Part shown: positions 7,000 through 13,573 of the stretch, piece after piece
Numbering within the stretch: the first letter of the stretch is position 1
Layout: the number at the start of each line of letters is the position of its first letter
NCBI GenBank assembly: GCA_036491755.1
Contig: DASXBJ010000081.1
Span: forward strand, 1-16,072
Length of the DNA stretch: 16,072 bases
Direction: 5' to 3'
Source: DASXBJ01 sp036491755
GTDB taxonomy: Bacteria > Chloroflexota > Dormibacteria > Dormibacterales > Dormibacteraceae
Notes under the pieces: model-generated
What the model was told of the DNA's origin: nothing
Databases searched by the model: none
The model's input: the letters and a program-made list of their open reading frames with translations, nothing else
Made by a program: the position numbers and the translations under genes

Positions 7000-7758
7000 C
7001 TATACCTCCACAAACACTGGAAGGTGGTCCGAGGCTCGGACGTTGAGCGTCCACGCGCGATGGCGGGGAGCGGCGGAGCCTCGAAGATAGACCGCATCCA
7101 GCTTCTGGCCTGTCCAGTGGGTGCGGCGGATTCCCTTCGTCAGATCGATCAGGCCGGCGTCGTGGGCAGCGGCGCGGAGATGCCGCCAGAGCTGGAGTCG
7201 CGGGGGTCCGAACGTGTTCAGGTCTCCCGCCACGATGGTTGACGGGACGGGCGGGCGCGCTGCCATGTCGTCGATCACGGCACGCAGCTGTTCGAGCTTG
7301 TGGGTGAAGCCGATGACGTCAAGGTGCATCACGTAAACGCGCAGCACGGCCGATTCTGCCCGAACCGCGATCCGGCGCTGCGGCTGGATCGCCCGGAGAA
7401 GGGTCCGCTCCGCTCGAGTCATCGTCGTCGTTCGCGGGATGCTCAGGGAGACGATCTCCGGCGGGGACGGCTGGAACAGGCCGCGACGCCAGATCAGCGC
7501 GTTGCCCTGCTCGCGCCCGCGGAACAGCTGAGCCGTGGCCTGGAAGTGCTCGAACTCGGCACCCATCACGCCGGCGATGGCGGCGGCGTCCTGAACCCCG
7601 CCGTGGACAGAAGCCTCCTGGACGGCGAACAGGTCGACCTGATGGAAGTCCTGGTGCCTGCGTACCGTTTCAAGAACGGCGTCCAGGCGCAGGCCGAGCT
7701 GGATGTTCCAGGTGCAGATGCGCACCTGCCCAGCATGAAGAGAATGTACAAATGCCAT
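7000..7758 (-). CDS. Endonuclease/exonuclease/phosphatase (EEP) family hydrolase
   Basis: This metal-dependent phosphodiesterase has the DNase I/inositol-phosphatase/sphingomyelinase fold; the substrate may be nucleic acid, a lipid head group or a nucleotide. The 252 residues carry the family landmarks: Asn18 in CTWNIQLG, Glu48 in FAVQEAS, His145 in YVMHLD, GDLN at 178-181, DAVYL near 221 and the terminal SDHLP with Asp244-His245. No signal peptide is seen. The ATG at 7758 overlaps by seven bases, head to head, the ATG at 7752 of the opposite-strand OsmC-like gene; GTG 7725 would avoid the clash but neither start has a good ribosome-binding site. The downstream phosphohydrolase follows within four bases, so two phosphoester-cleaving enzymes are co-expressed. 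Confidence 0.85.
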   Translation of the reverse strand: MAFVHSLHAGQVRICTWNIQLGLRLDAVLETVRRHQDFHQVDLFAVQEASVHGGVQDAAAIAGVMGAEFEHFQATAQLFRGREQGNALIWRRGLFQPSPPEIVSLSIPRTTTMTRAERTLLRAIQPQRRIAVRAESAVLRVYVMHLDVIGFTHKLEQLRAVIDDMAARPPVPSTIVAGDLNTFGPPRLQLWRHLRAAAHDAGLIDLTKGIRRTHWTGQKLDAVYLRGSAAPRHRAWTLNVRASDHLPVFVEV

Positions 7759-8285
7759 ACACGATCGACTTACGAGCAGTCCAGGCGCCGCTGAAGGACA
7801 AATTTCGCGCCCAACCAGAGTTGGCCCAGGTCGTCACGGCGGCGCACAGCATGCCCAGCGACCTGGCGGACCCCCGCCACTGCGCGGTCGCGCCCTCCGG
7901 CTTCCCGGAGGTCACCATCCGCGCCGGGCTGCACCCGGCGGCCGGGGGTGCCGGTGACACGCCGTGCTCGGGGGACATCCTGGCCGCCGCGCTTGTCATC
8001 TGCGAGGAAAGCACCATCCGCTCGGTGGCCGCGAACATGGGCGTCGAGCTCGAGTCCGTGCATGTCGACGTGAAGATCCACTGGGATTTTCGCGGCACGC
8101 TGGCGGTCGAGCGCGAGGTGCCGGTCGGCGCGACGAGCATCGAGATGCGGACCCGCGTCACCGTCAAGGACGGCGTCGACCCTGAACGCGCCAAGCGCAT
8201 GCTCTCGAGCGCCGAGCGCTACTGCTCGACGCTGCAGACCCTGCGCGGCGGCGTGGCGGTGACCACGGATTTCCAGCTCGAATAG
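7752..8285 (+). CDS. OsmC-like peroxiredoxin-type protein
   Basis: This 177-residue protein fits the OsmC/Ohr fold, thiol-dependent peroxidases that reduce organic hydroperoxides. The two expected redox cysteines are present: Cys84 in AALVICEESTIRSVAANMG, the long central helix, and Cys158 in AERYCSTL. Two further Cys at 44 and 72 (PRHCAVAP, TPCSGD) are unusual additions. The typical beta segment DVKIHWDFRGT follows the helix. A weak GAAGAGA lies eight bases before ATG 7752. It is the first gene of a tight plus-strand run leading to an efflux pump and a CoA ligase, which fits protection against reactive organics, although OsmC relatives vary in role. The family call is good and the exact activity is unknown. 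Confidence 0.82.
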   Translation: MPYTIDLRAVQAPLKDKFRAQPELAQVVTAAHSMPSDLADPRHCAVAPSGFPEVTIRAGLHPAAGGAGDTPCSGDILAAALVICEESTIRSVAANMGVELESVHVDVKIHWDFRGTLAVEREVPVGATSIEMRTRVTVKDGVDPERAKRMLSSAERYCSTLQTLRGGVAVTTDFQLE

Positions 8286-8289
8286 CGTC

Positions 8290-8388
8290 ATGGCAGGCCT
8301 GTTCCAGCAGCTCGATCACCGCATCGCCCTGTATGGGCTGGCGCGCCCTGGGGTGCTCGAGCACTTCATGGGCCGCAAGGACTTCTGA
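8290..8388 (+). CDS. Possible 32-residue small protein between the OsmC-like and MFS genes
   Basis: An ATG four bases after the OsmC-like stop opens a 33-codon frame ending in TGA at 8386-8388, two bases before the efflux-pump TTG start. The peptide begins MAGLFQQLDHRIALYGLA and ends LEHFMGRKDF. It could form an amphipathic helix and is not a fragment of a family I recognise. It fills the otherwise unexplained 105 bases between two packed genes, and its end carries AAGGA (8377-8381), a ribosome-binding site placed for the next gene. It has no clear ribosome-binding site of its own and may be a leader for coupling or simply chance. Confidence 0.35.
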   Translation: MAGLFQQLDHRIALYGLARPGVLEHFMGRKDF

Positions 8389-8390
8389 CG

Positions 8391-9962
8391 TTGAGCATGA
8401 AGCGCTGGATCCTGGTCGCCGCAGTGCTGGGCTCCGGAATCGTCTTCCTCGACTCGACCGTCGTGAACGTCGCCCTGCCGCGCATCGGCCGTGACCTGCC
8501 GAGGTCGTTCCTCGGAGTTCTCGAGGGCCAGTCGTACGTCTACAACGCCTACCTCTTGACATTGAGCTCGCTGCTGATCCTTGCCGGCGCGCTGAGCGAC
8601 TACTACGGCCGCCGGCGCATGTTCATCCTCGGGCTGTTGGGGTTCGGGGCCACGTCTGTGCTCTGTGGGCTGGCCCCGACGATGGAGACGCTCGTGCTGT
8701 TCCGTGTCCTCCAGGGGGCTGCGGGCGCGCTGCTGGTCCCGGGGTCGATTGCACTGATCACCAGCAATTTCGAGGGCGAGGAACGCGGCCGCGCTTTTGG
8801 CCTGTGGGCCGGGGCCTCCGGGCTGACGACGATCCTCGGGCCCCTTCTCGGCGGGCTGCTGGTCGATACGATCTCGTGGCGGGTCGCTTTCCTGATCAAC
8901 GTACCCCTCGTCGCGATCGCGGTGTGGGCGACCTGGAAGCACGTGCCGGAGAGCCGCGACGAACAGGCGTCGTCCCATTTCGACTGGCTCGGCGCCGGCG
9001 TGGTCGCCCTCGCGGTGGGCGGGCTCGCCTTCGGGACGATCTACGGCCAGCAGAGGGCCTGGCGCGACCCCATCGGCTTCATCGCCCTCGGCGCCGGCGT
9101 GCTGGCCACCATCGCGCTGCCCGTCCTAATGATCCGGTCCCCCCACCCTCTGATCCCCATCGGGCTGTTCCGCTCTCGCAACTTCACCGTGACCAACATT
9201 TCGACGCTTCTGATCTACGGGGCGCTCTACGTGACGTTCTACTACCTGGCGCTGTTCCAGCAAGGCACCCTTGGTTACACCGCGGCCGCCGCGGGTGCGG
9301 GCGGCATCCCCGGCTCGCTCTTTCTCATTGTGCTTTCGGCCCGGTTCGGCGGTCTCGCCGCCCGGCTTGGCCCTCGTCTGTTCATGACGGTCGGTCCGAT
9401 ATTCATGGCCCTCGGTGTCTTGTGGTACGCCCGGGTGCCCGCCACCAGCGTGGCCTGGCGCTTCACGCCTGGTAACCCGTCGAGCTACCTGCCCAGCTCC
9501 TCATGGTTCGTCGATTTCCTTCCGGGCTCGATCCTGTTCGGTCTGGGTATCTCAATGCTGGTGGCACCCCTCACCACCGCTCTCATGAGCTCCGTGCCGG
9601 TGCGCAACTCGGGCGTCGCGTCGGCCATAAACAACGCCATCTCGCGGGTCGGGCCCCAACTCGCGGGAGCTCTTATCTTCATCTTTCTGACGGGCAACTT
9701 CTACGCCTACCTCAGCACTCGGATCAAAGGCGTGGACGTGACATCGACCATCTTCCGCAACCAGGTCAGCCCGCTCAACACGCCGGCTGATCCGCACCTC
9801 GTGAACCTGGTTCGAGATGCTTCGACGAGCTCTCTGCACCTGGCGATGCTAATCGGCGCCGGCCTGCTGCTCCTCGGGGCGCTGGTGAACGGCCTCGGCA
9901 TCCAGAATCCCTCGGCGAAACCGGAGGAGAGCTCGTCCGAAGCGCCGTCCGTTTCCGCATAA
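8391..9962 (+). CDS. MFS efflux transporter, DHA2 (EmrB/QacA) type, 14 helices
   Basis: This proton-driven inner-membrane exporter of drugs or amphipathic organics has 523 residues. Signatures: LDSTVVNVALP in helix 1, the motif A loop GALSDYYGRRRMF between helices 2 and 3, motif B RVLQGAAGALLVPG in helix 4, motif C GASGLTTILGPLLGG in helix 5, followed by SWRVAFLINVPL. Length and signatures are those of the 14-helix DHA2 group. TTG 8391 was preferred because AAGGA at 8377-8381 is nine bases ahead; ATG 8397 is possible. No MarR or TetR regulator gene is adjacent. The position between an OsmC-like gene and a CoA ligase suggests export or tolerance of organic acids or other toxic molecules, by inference. 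Confidence 0.93.
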   Translation: MSMKRWILVAAVLGSGIVFLDSTVVNVALPRIGRDLPRSFLGVLEGQSYVYNAYLLTLSSLLILAGALSDYYGRRRMFILGLLGFGATSVLCGLAPTMETLVLFRVLQGAAGALLVPGSIALITSNFEGEERGRAFGLWAGASGLTTILGPLLGGLLVDTISWRVAFLINVPLVAIAVWATWKHVPESRDEQASSHFDWLGAGVVALAVGGLAFGTIYGQQRAWRDPIGFIALGAGVLATIALPVLMIRSPHPLIPIGLFRSRNFTVTNISTLLIYGALYVTFYYLALFQQGTLGYTAAAAGAGGIPGSLFLIVLSARFGGLAARLGPRLFMTVGPIFMALGVLWYARVPATSVAWRFTPGNPSSYLPSSSWFVDFLPGSILFGLGISMLVAPLTTALMSSVPVRNSGVASAINNAISRVGPQLAGALIFIFLTGNFYAYLSTRIKGVDVTSTIFRNQVSPLNTPADPHLVNLVRDASTSSLHLAMLIGAGLLLLGALVNGLGIQNPSAKPEESSSEAPSVSA

Positions 9963-9971
9963 ACTGCGGTC

Positions 9972-11534
9972 ATGATCTTCCAGAGCCCGCACCCGGACGT
10001 GCACATCCCAGACGTGGCTCTCACGCCGTTCGTGTTCGGGAAGGCGAACAGGCTCGCCGGCAAGGTCGCCATCGTCGAGGCCGGCAGCGGACGGTCATAC
10101 ACATACGGTCAGCTCGCCACCGGCGTGCAGAGGCTGGCCGCCGGGCTGCATGCCCGAGGATTTCACAAGGGCGACGTGCTGGCGATCATGTCGCCAAACC
10201 TGCCCGAGTATCCGATCGCTTTCCACGGGGTCGCCACGGCCGGCGGCGTCAACACGACCCTCAACCCGACGTACACGGCCGACGAGATCGCATTCCAGCT
10301 CAACGACTCGCGTGCTCGCCTGCTGCTCACCGTGCCGCCGCTGGTCGGCAAGGCCCAGGAGGCCGCCGCCAAGTCGAAGGTGGAGGAGATCCTCGTGTTC
10401 GGTGAGGCTGAGGGCGCGGTTGCGTTCGAGTCATTGCTGATCGATGGCGACCCGCCCGAGGTGAAGGTCAACCCCGCCGAGGACGTGGTCGCGCTCCCGT
10501 ACTCGAGCGGGACGACGGGATTTTCGAAGGGCGTAATGCTCACTCATCGCAACCTCGTCGCGAACCTGGTCCAGACCACGACGTGCCTGCGCATCGCTGA
10601 AGACGAGAAGCTGATGGCGTTCCTGCCCTTCTTCCACATCTACGGCATGACCGTGATCATGAACACCGGCCTCTACAGCGGGGCGACGCTGGTCACGATG
10701 CAGCGCTTTGAGCTCGAACCATGCCTGCGGGCGGTGCAGGAGCATCGCGTGACACGGTTCTTCCTGGTGCCGCCGATCGTGGTGCAGCTCGCCAAGAATC
10801 CCATCGTCGAAAAGTACGATCTGTCATCGATCCAGCGCGCATTCTCAGGAGCCGCGCCGCTCGACGCCGACACCGCGGCCGCGGTCGCCCGCCGCATCGG
10901 CTGCCGGCTGTCCCAGGGCTATGGGCTCACGGAGACGAGCCCGGTGTCGCACATCGTGCCGGACAGCGCCGTCGACGTCGTGCCGGGCTCCGTCGGGCCG
11001 GCCGCCCCCAACACCGAGACCAAGATCGTTGACGTGGCCACGGGCCGGGAGCTGGGCCGCAACCAGGATGGCGAGATATGGATCAGAGGCCCTCAGGTGA
11101 TGAAGGGCTATCTCAACAACCCGGACGCGACGCATGCCTCGATCGACGCCGATGGATTCTTCCACACGGGCGACATCGGCCATATCGACGACCATGACGA
11201 GTTCTTCATCGTCGACCGCGTCAAGGAGCTCATCAAGTACAAGGGCTTCCAGGTCGCGCCGGCCGAGCTGGAGGCGCTGCTCCTCGCGCATCCCAAGGTT
11301 GCGGACGTCGCGGTGATCGGCGTGCGTGACGAGGAGGGCGAGGAGGTGCCCAAGGCGTTCGTCGTCTTGAAGGAGCCGGCGAGCGCCGAGGAGATCATGG
11401 AATTCGTCGCCGCCCGCGTCGCGCCCCATAAGAAGGTGAGGCGCGTCGAGATGGTGGACCAGATCCCGAAATCGGCGACTGGCAAGATCCTGCGGCGAGT
11501 CCTGCGGGACAGGGAAAAGGCCACGGCCGTATAG
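9972..11534 (+). CDS. 4-coumarate-CoA ligase-like acyl/aryl-CoA synthetase (ANL superfamily)
   Basis: This enzyme activates a carboxylic acid with ATP to an acyl-adenylate and then to a CoA thioester. The 520 residues contain the P-loop YSSGTTGFSKG (177-187), the adenylate motif YGLTETSP (317-324), box II GEIWIRGPQVMKGYLN (368-383), Asp401 in HTGD, the hinge DRVKELIKYKG with Arg416, and the catalytic Lys505 in SATGK. Box II and the LVPPIVVQLAKNP segment are close to plant-type 4-coumarate-CoA ligases. The substrate could be an aromatic acid or a medium-chain or other fatty acid; it cannot be decided from sequence. ATG 9972 is nine bases after the efflux-pump stop, so the two are surely one transcript. 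No beta-oxidation genes are beside it. Confidence 0.93.
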   Translation: MIFQSPHPDVHIPDVALTPFVFGKANRLAGKVAIVEAGSGRSYTYGQLATGVQRLAAGLHARGFHKGDVLAIMSPNLPEYPIAFHGVATAGGVNTTLNPTYTADEIAFQLNDSRARLLLTVPPLVGKAQEAAAKSKVEEILVFGEAEGAVAFESLLIDGDPPEVKVNPAEDVVALPYSSGTTGFSKGVMLTHRNLVANLVQTTTCLRIAEDEKLMAFLPFFHIYGMTVIMNTGLYSGATLVTMQRFELEPCLRAVQEHRVTRFFLVPPIVVQLAKNPIVEKYDLSSIQRAFSGAAPLDADTAAAVARRIGCRLSQGYGLTETSPVSHIVPDSAVDVVPGSVGPAAPNTETKIVDVATGRELGRNQDGEIWIRGPQVMKGYLNNPDATHASIDADGFFHTGDIGHIDDHDEFFIVDRVKELIKYKGFQVAPAELEALLLAHPKVADVAVIGVRDEEGEEVPKAFVVLKEPASAEEIMEFVAARVAPHKKVRRVEMVDQIPKSATGKILRRVLRDREKATAV

Positions 11535-11553
11535 CCGGACGTTACACCTTCGA

Positions 11554-12090
11554 ATGGCCACGTCGCAGCGTTACGGACCGGGTGAGCAGGCGCAGGAGTT
11601 CTCGCCTGGCGATTTCATCCTGGCCCACCGTCACAACCTCATCGGCGGGCTCATCAGCCAGGCTGAGAGGCGGCGTTTCAGGGGCCCGGATGCGGTCTTT
11701 GCGCACTGGACCCATGCCGCGATGGTGGTCGCGCCCGACGGCTCCCTGGTCGAGGCCGAGTCCACTGGAGTGAAGCGAAGCCCGATCTCGAGGTACCGGG
11801 ATGACGAGTACCACCTCGTGCGGCTGGGCTCGGACTTCGAAGCTGCGGCGCGAGGCCGCGCGGTCGCCTACGCGCTGCAACAGGTCGGGCAGGCGTTTGG
11901 ATTCCTCGAGATGTTCGGCGCCGGCCTCTACCTGCTTTTCGGCTGGCCGCTGCGCCTGGTTCGGGGCGACCACCAGATCTGCTCAGGGTTGGTGGTCAAC
12001 GCGCTCCAGGCAGGCGGCCTGGCCAAGAACCTGGATCCGGCTCTGACCCTACCGGCCGATCTGGCCAAGCTGTACGAGGTCAGGCCCTGA
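11554..12090 (+). CDS. Permuted papain-like hydrolase of the YaeF/YiiX (C92) type
   Basis: This 178-residue protein has the catalytic order of circularly permuted NlpC/P60 enzymes, with His before Cys: His54 in HWTHAAMVV, an acidic residue in LVEAES (Glu67) and the Cys143 nucleophile in QICSGLVVNAL. The N-terminal GDFILAHRH segment matches the typical first strand of these folds. Such enzymes cleave amide or ester bonds, for instance in peptidoglycan peptides or lipids. A hydrophobic stretch about 116-134 (GFLEMFGAGLYLLFGWPLR) may contact the membrane, and no signal peptide is seen. It starts 19 bases after the acyl-CoA ligase gene and ends 21 before the rhodanese gene, so it belongs to that operon. 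The substrate is unknown; an acyl-lipid role is only suggested by the ligase neighbour. Confidence 0.8.
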   Translation: MATSQRYGPGEQAQEFSPGDFILAHRHNLIGGLISQAERRRFRGPDAVFAHWTHAAMVVAPDGSLVEAESTGVKRSPISRYRDDEYHLVRLGSDFEAAARGRAVAYALQQVGQAFGFLEMFGAGLYLLFGWPLRLVRGDHQICSGLVVNALQAGGLAKNLDPALTLPADLAKLYEVRP

Positions 12091-12111
12091 CGCGTCTACC
12101 ATGAGGTTCTC

Positions 12112-12837
12112 TTGCCGATCTTGATCGACCGTGAGCGGCTGCAGGCCATGGTCGGAGAAGGTGCGCAGCTCGTCGAGGTCCTGCCGGCCAAGGAGTACGC
12201 GGAGGACCACCTGCCCGGCGCGATAAGCCATCCTCTGCGCCACCTGGACAGGGAGGCGGATCAGATCGACCGCAGCAAGCCTGTCATCGTCTACTGCTGG
12301 GACGCCGGTTGAGACATGGCTCCCCGGGCCGCGGCGCGGCTCGAGGCGATGGGATTTTCGGCCATCCACGAGTACAGGGCCGGGAAGTACGACTGGCTGG
12401 CCGCAGGCCTGCCCACAGAAGGCGAGAACTCACTGCGACCGCGTGCCGCCGACGGAGCGCACGCGGACGTCCCGACTTGCCGCGTGGACGAGCGACTCGG
12501 CGACGTGCGAGAACGCGTCCAGGAGGCGGGGTGGGATGCCGCGGTGGCGGTTGACCAGGACAGGGTCGTGCTCGGGCTGCTGCGCGTGCACGAGCTGGAC
12601 GGCGACTCCGAGCTGCCGATCGCGCAGGCCATGCGGCCTGGCCCGAGCACGTTCCGGCCGTACGTCCCGATCAAGGAGATGGCCGACTACATGACCGAGC
12701 ACTCGCTCGAGAGCGTTCCGGTGACGACATCCGACGGCAAGCTGGTTGGCCTGCTCTTGAGGTCGGAGGCGGTGGACATGGCCGCCGGCTGCGAGGACTG
12801 CGTGCGCAAGATGATCACGACGACCGCGAGCTCGTAG
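12112..12837 (+). CDS. Rhodanese-CBS fusion protein read through an in-frame UGA (candidate selenoprotein)
   Basis: One frame of 242 codons runs from TTG 12112 to TAG 12837, broken only by TGA at 12310-12312 (codon 67). An ordinary gene finder would split it into 12112-12312 and 12316-12837. Residues 1-100 are a rhodanese domain, with catalytic Cys62 in VIVYCWDAG; after the stop the domain continues as DMAPRAAARLEAMGF and GKYDWLAAGLPTEG. Residues about 118-225 are a CBS pair (VMEPGPS-like QAMRPGPSTFRP; LVGLLLRSEAV). Relatives I recall have Cys at codon 67, giving C-x4-C. GAGG five bases before TTG 12112 is a fair ribosome-binding site. The role is sulphur or selenium transfer, probably gated by an adenosine ligand on the CBS pair. 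Alternatives are nonsense mutation, sequencing error, or reinitiation at ATG 12316 producing two polypeptides. Confidence 0.75.
12310..12312 (+). other. In-frame UGA at a conserved-Cys position (candidate Sec codon)
   Basis: The TGA follows GAC-GCC-GGT and precedes GAC-ATG-GCT without any frame change. TGC or TGT (Cys) is one base away. It lies five codons after the catalytic Cys62 of the rhodanese loop. TGA ends several other genes here (for example the EamA, phosphohydrolase, DGK-like and DUF1206 genes), so general UGA recoding is excluded and any readthrough must be local. Confidence 0.5.
12320..12348 (+). promoter_or_regulatory. SECIS-like hairpin downstream of the in-frame UGA
   Basis: Bases 12325-12332 pair with 12336-12343 (eight pairs, one G-U), with further pairs 12322-12323 with 12345-12346 and 12320 with 12348 across single mismatches. 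The apical loop is GGC at 12333-12335. The loop starts 20 nt after the UGA and has G in its first two positions, matching the general bacterial SECIS description (loop 16-37 nt from UGA, early G). GC-rich coding DNA forms hairpins easily, so it is supportive, not proof. Confidence 0.4.
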
Positions 12838-12847
12838 GCGTCTCGGG

Positions 12848-13573
12848 TCAGGTCGGGCGCATGCGGCCCCGGAACCAGTGCCAGCTCGGGGACGGCAGCC
12901 AGCGCTCCGGAATCCACATCACGAACGCCGACCAACCCAGGGCCAGCAGGAAGCCGCCTGCGACGTCGCTGGGCCAGTGATCGCCGGCCCACACGCGCGC
13001 GGTGCATGCCAGCACGATGACGATGCCGGCCGTGACCCATGGGATCCACCGCAGCCCAGGGCGGATGTGGGGAGCGAGGGCGAACGCGATCATGAAGCTC
13101 ATCCACGTGAAGTAGACGGCGTGCCCGCTCGGGTAGCTGTAGCCGGGTGCGGGAGTGAGGATGTGGACGAGGTCGGGGGTTGGCCGCGACCGGGCCATCT
13201 CGGTCTTGATCAGGTTGTCGAGCAGGCTGGAGATAGCGCCTATGGCCATCAGGTAGCCCGCGCGGCGCTCCCAGATGAACATGACGACGATGACCACGAT
13301 CGCGACGGCGCCCTGGATGTAGCCAGCCGTGTTGTTGGTCAGCTCGAAGAAATAGGTCACCGGGCCCCAGTTCGCGCTCTGCACCCAGGTCGTGATCGGG
13401 ATGTCGTACGCCTGCAGAGGCTGGGTGGCGACGAGGTAGGTGTCGAGGGCGAAGAGGATCGCGACCACCAACGTCAGCGGACCCAGCCACGCGCGCGCTG
13501 AATCCTTGGGTTCGCCGGAGATGACCTCGGCCGCGGCCTCCTTGACCGGGGCCGGTTGGGTGGCTGCGCTCAC
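12848..13573 (-). CDS. PAP2-family membrane phosphatase
   Basis: This integral membrane lipid phosphatase of the PAP2 superfamily probably dephosphorylates phosphatidate, undecaprenyl pyrophosphate or a related lipid. The 241 residues contain all three catalytic motifs: K-x6-RP (KTEMARSRP, Lys123 to Pro131), PSGH (148-151, with His151) and ARVWAGDHWPSD with Arg193, His199 and Asp203. Around five to six hydrophobic helices are visible, after a soluble 27-residue N-terminus. GTG 13573 overlaps the stop of the upstream kinase-like gene as GTGA, so the two are translationally coupled; the longer open frame to 14038 is a shadow of that gene. It ends ten bases from the opposite-strand rhodanese-CBS stop. 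Coupled to a DGK-like gene, it could form a lipid phosphorylation/dephosphorylation pair. Confidence 0.9.
   Translation of the reverse strand: MSAATQPAPVKEAAAEVISGEPKDSARAWLGPLTLVVAILFALDTYLVATQPLQAYDIPITTWVQSANWGPVTYFFELTNNTAGYIQGAVAIVVIVVMFIWERRAGYLMAIGAISSLLDNLIKTEMARSRPTPDLVHILTPAPGYSYPSGHAVYFTWMSFMIAFALAPHIRPGLRWIPWVTAGIVIVLACTARVWAGDHWPSDVAGGFLLALGWSAFVMWIPERWLPSPSWHWFRGRMRPT

Noticed and set aside
6996..7097. N-terminal extension of the phosphohydrolase to ATG 7097
   Set aside because: It lies inside the EEP gene coding for its conserved C-terminus and carries no family sequence.
12310..12312. General UGA recoding (UGA as Trp or Gly) to explain the readthrough
   Set aside because: TGA is the natural stop of several intact genes here, including the EamA, phosphohydrolase, C92, PAP2, DGK-like and DUF1206 genes.
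12687..13490. 267-codon minus-strand frame over the PAP2 gene
   Set aside because: It is a frame-shifted copy of the PAP2 region, rich in Arg, Pro and His, with no motifs; the PAP2 frame has all catalytic residues.
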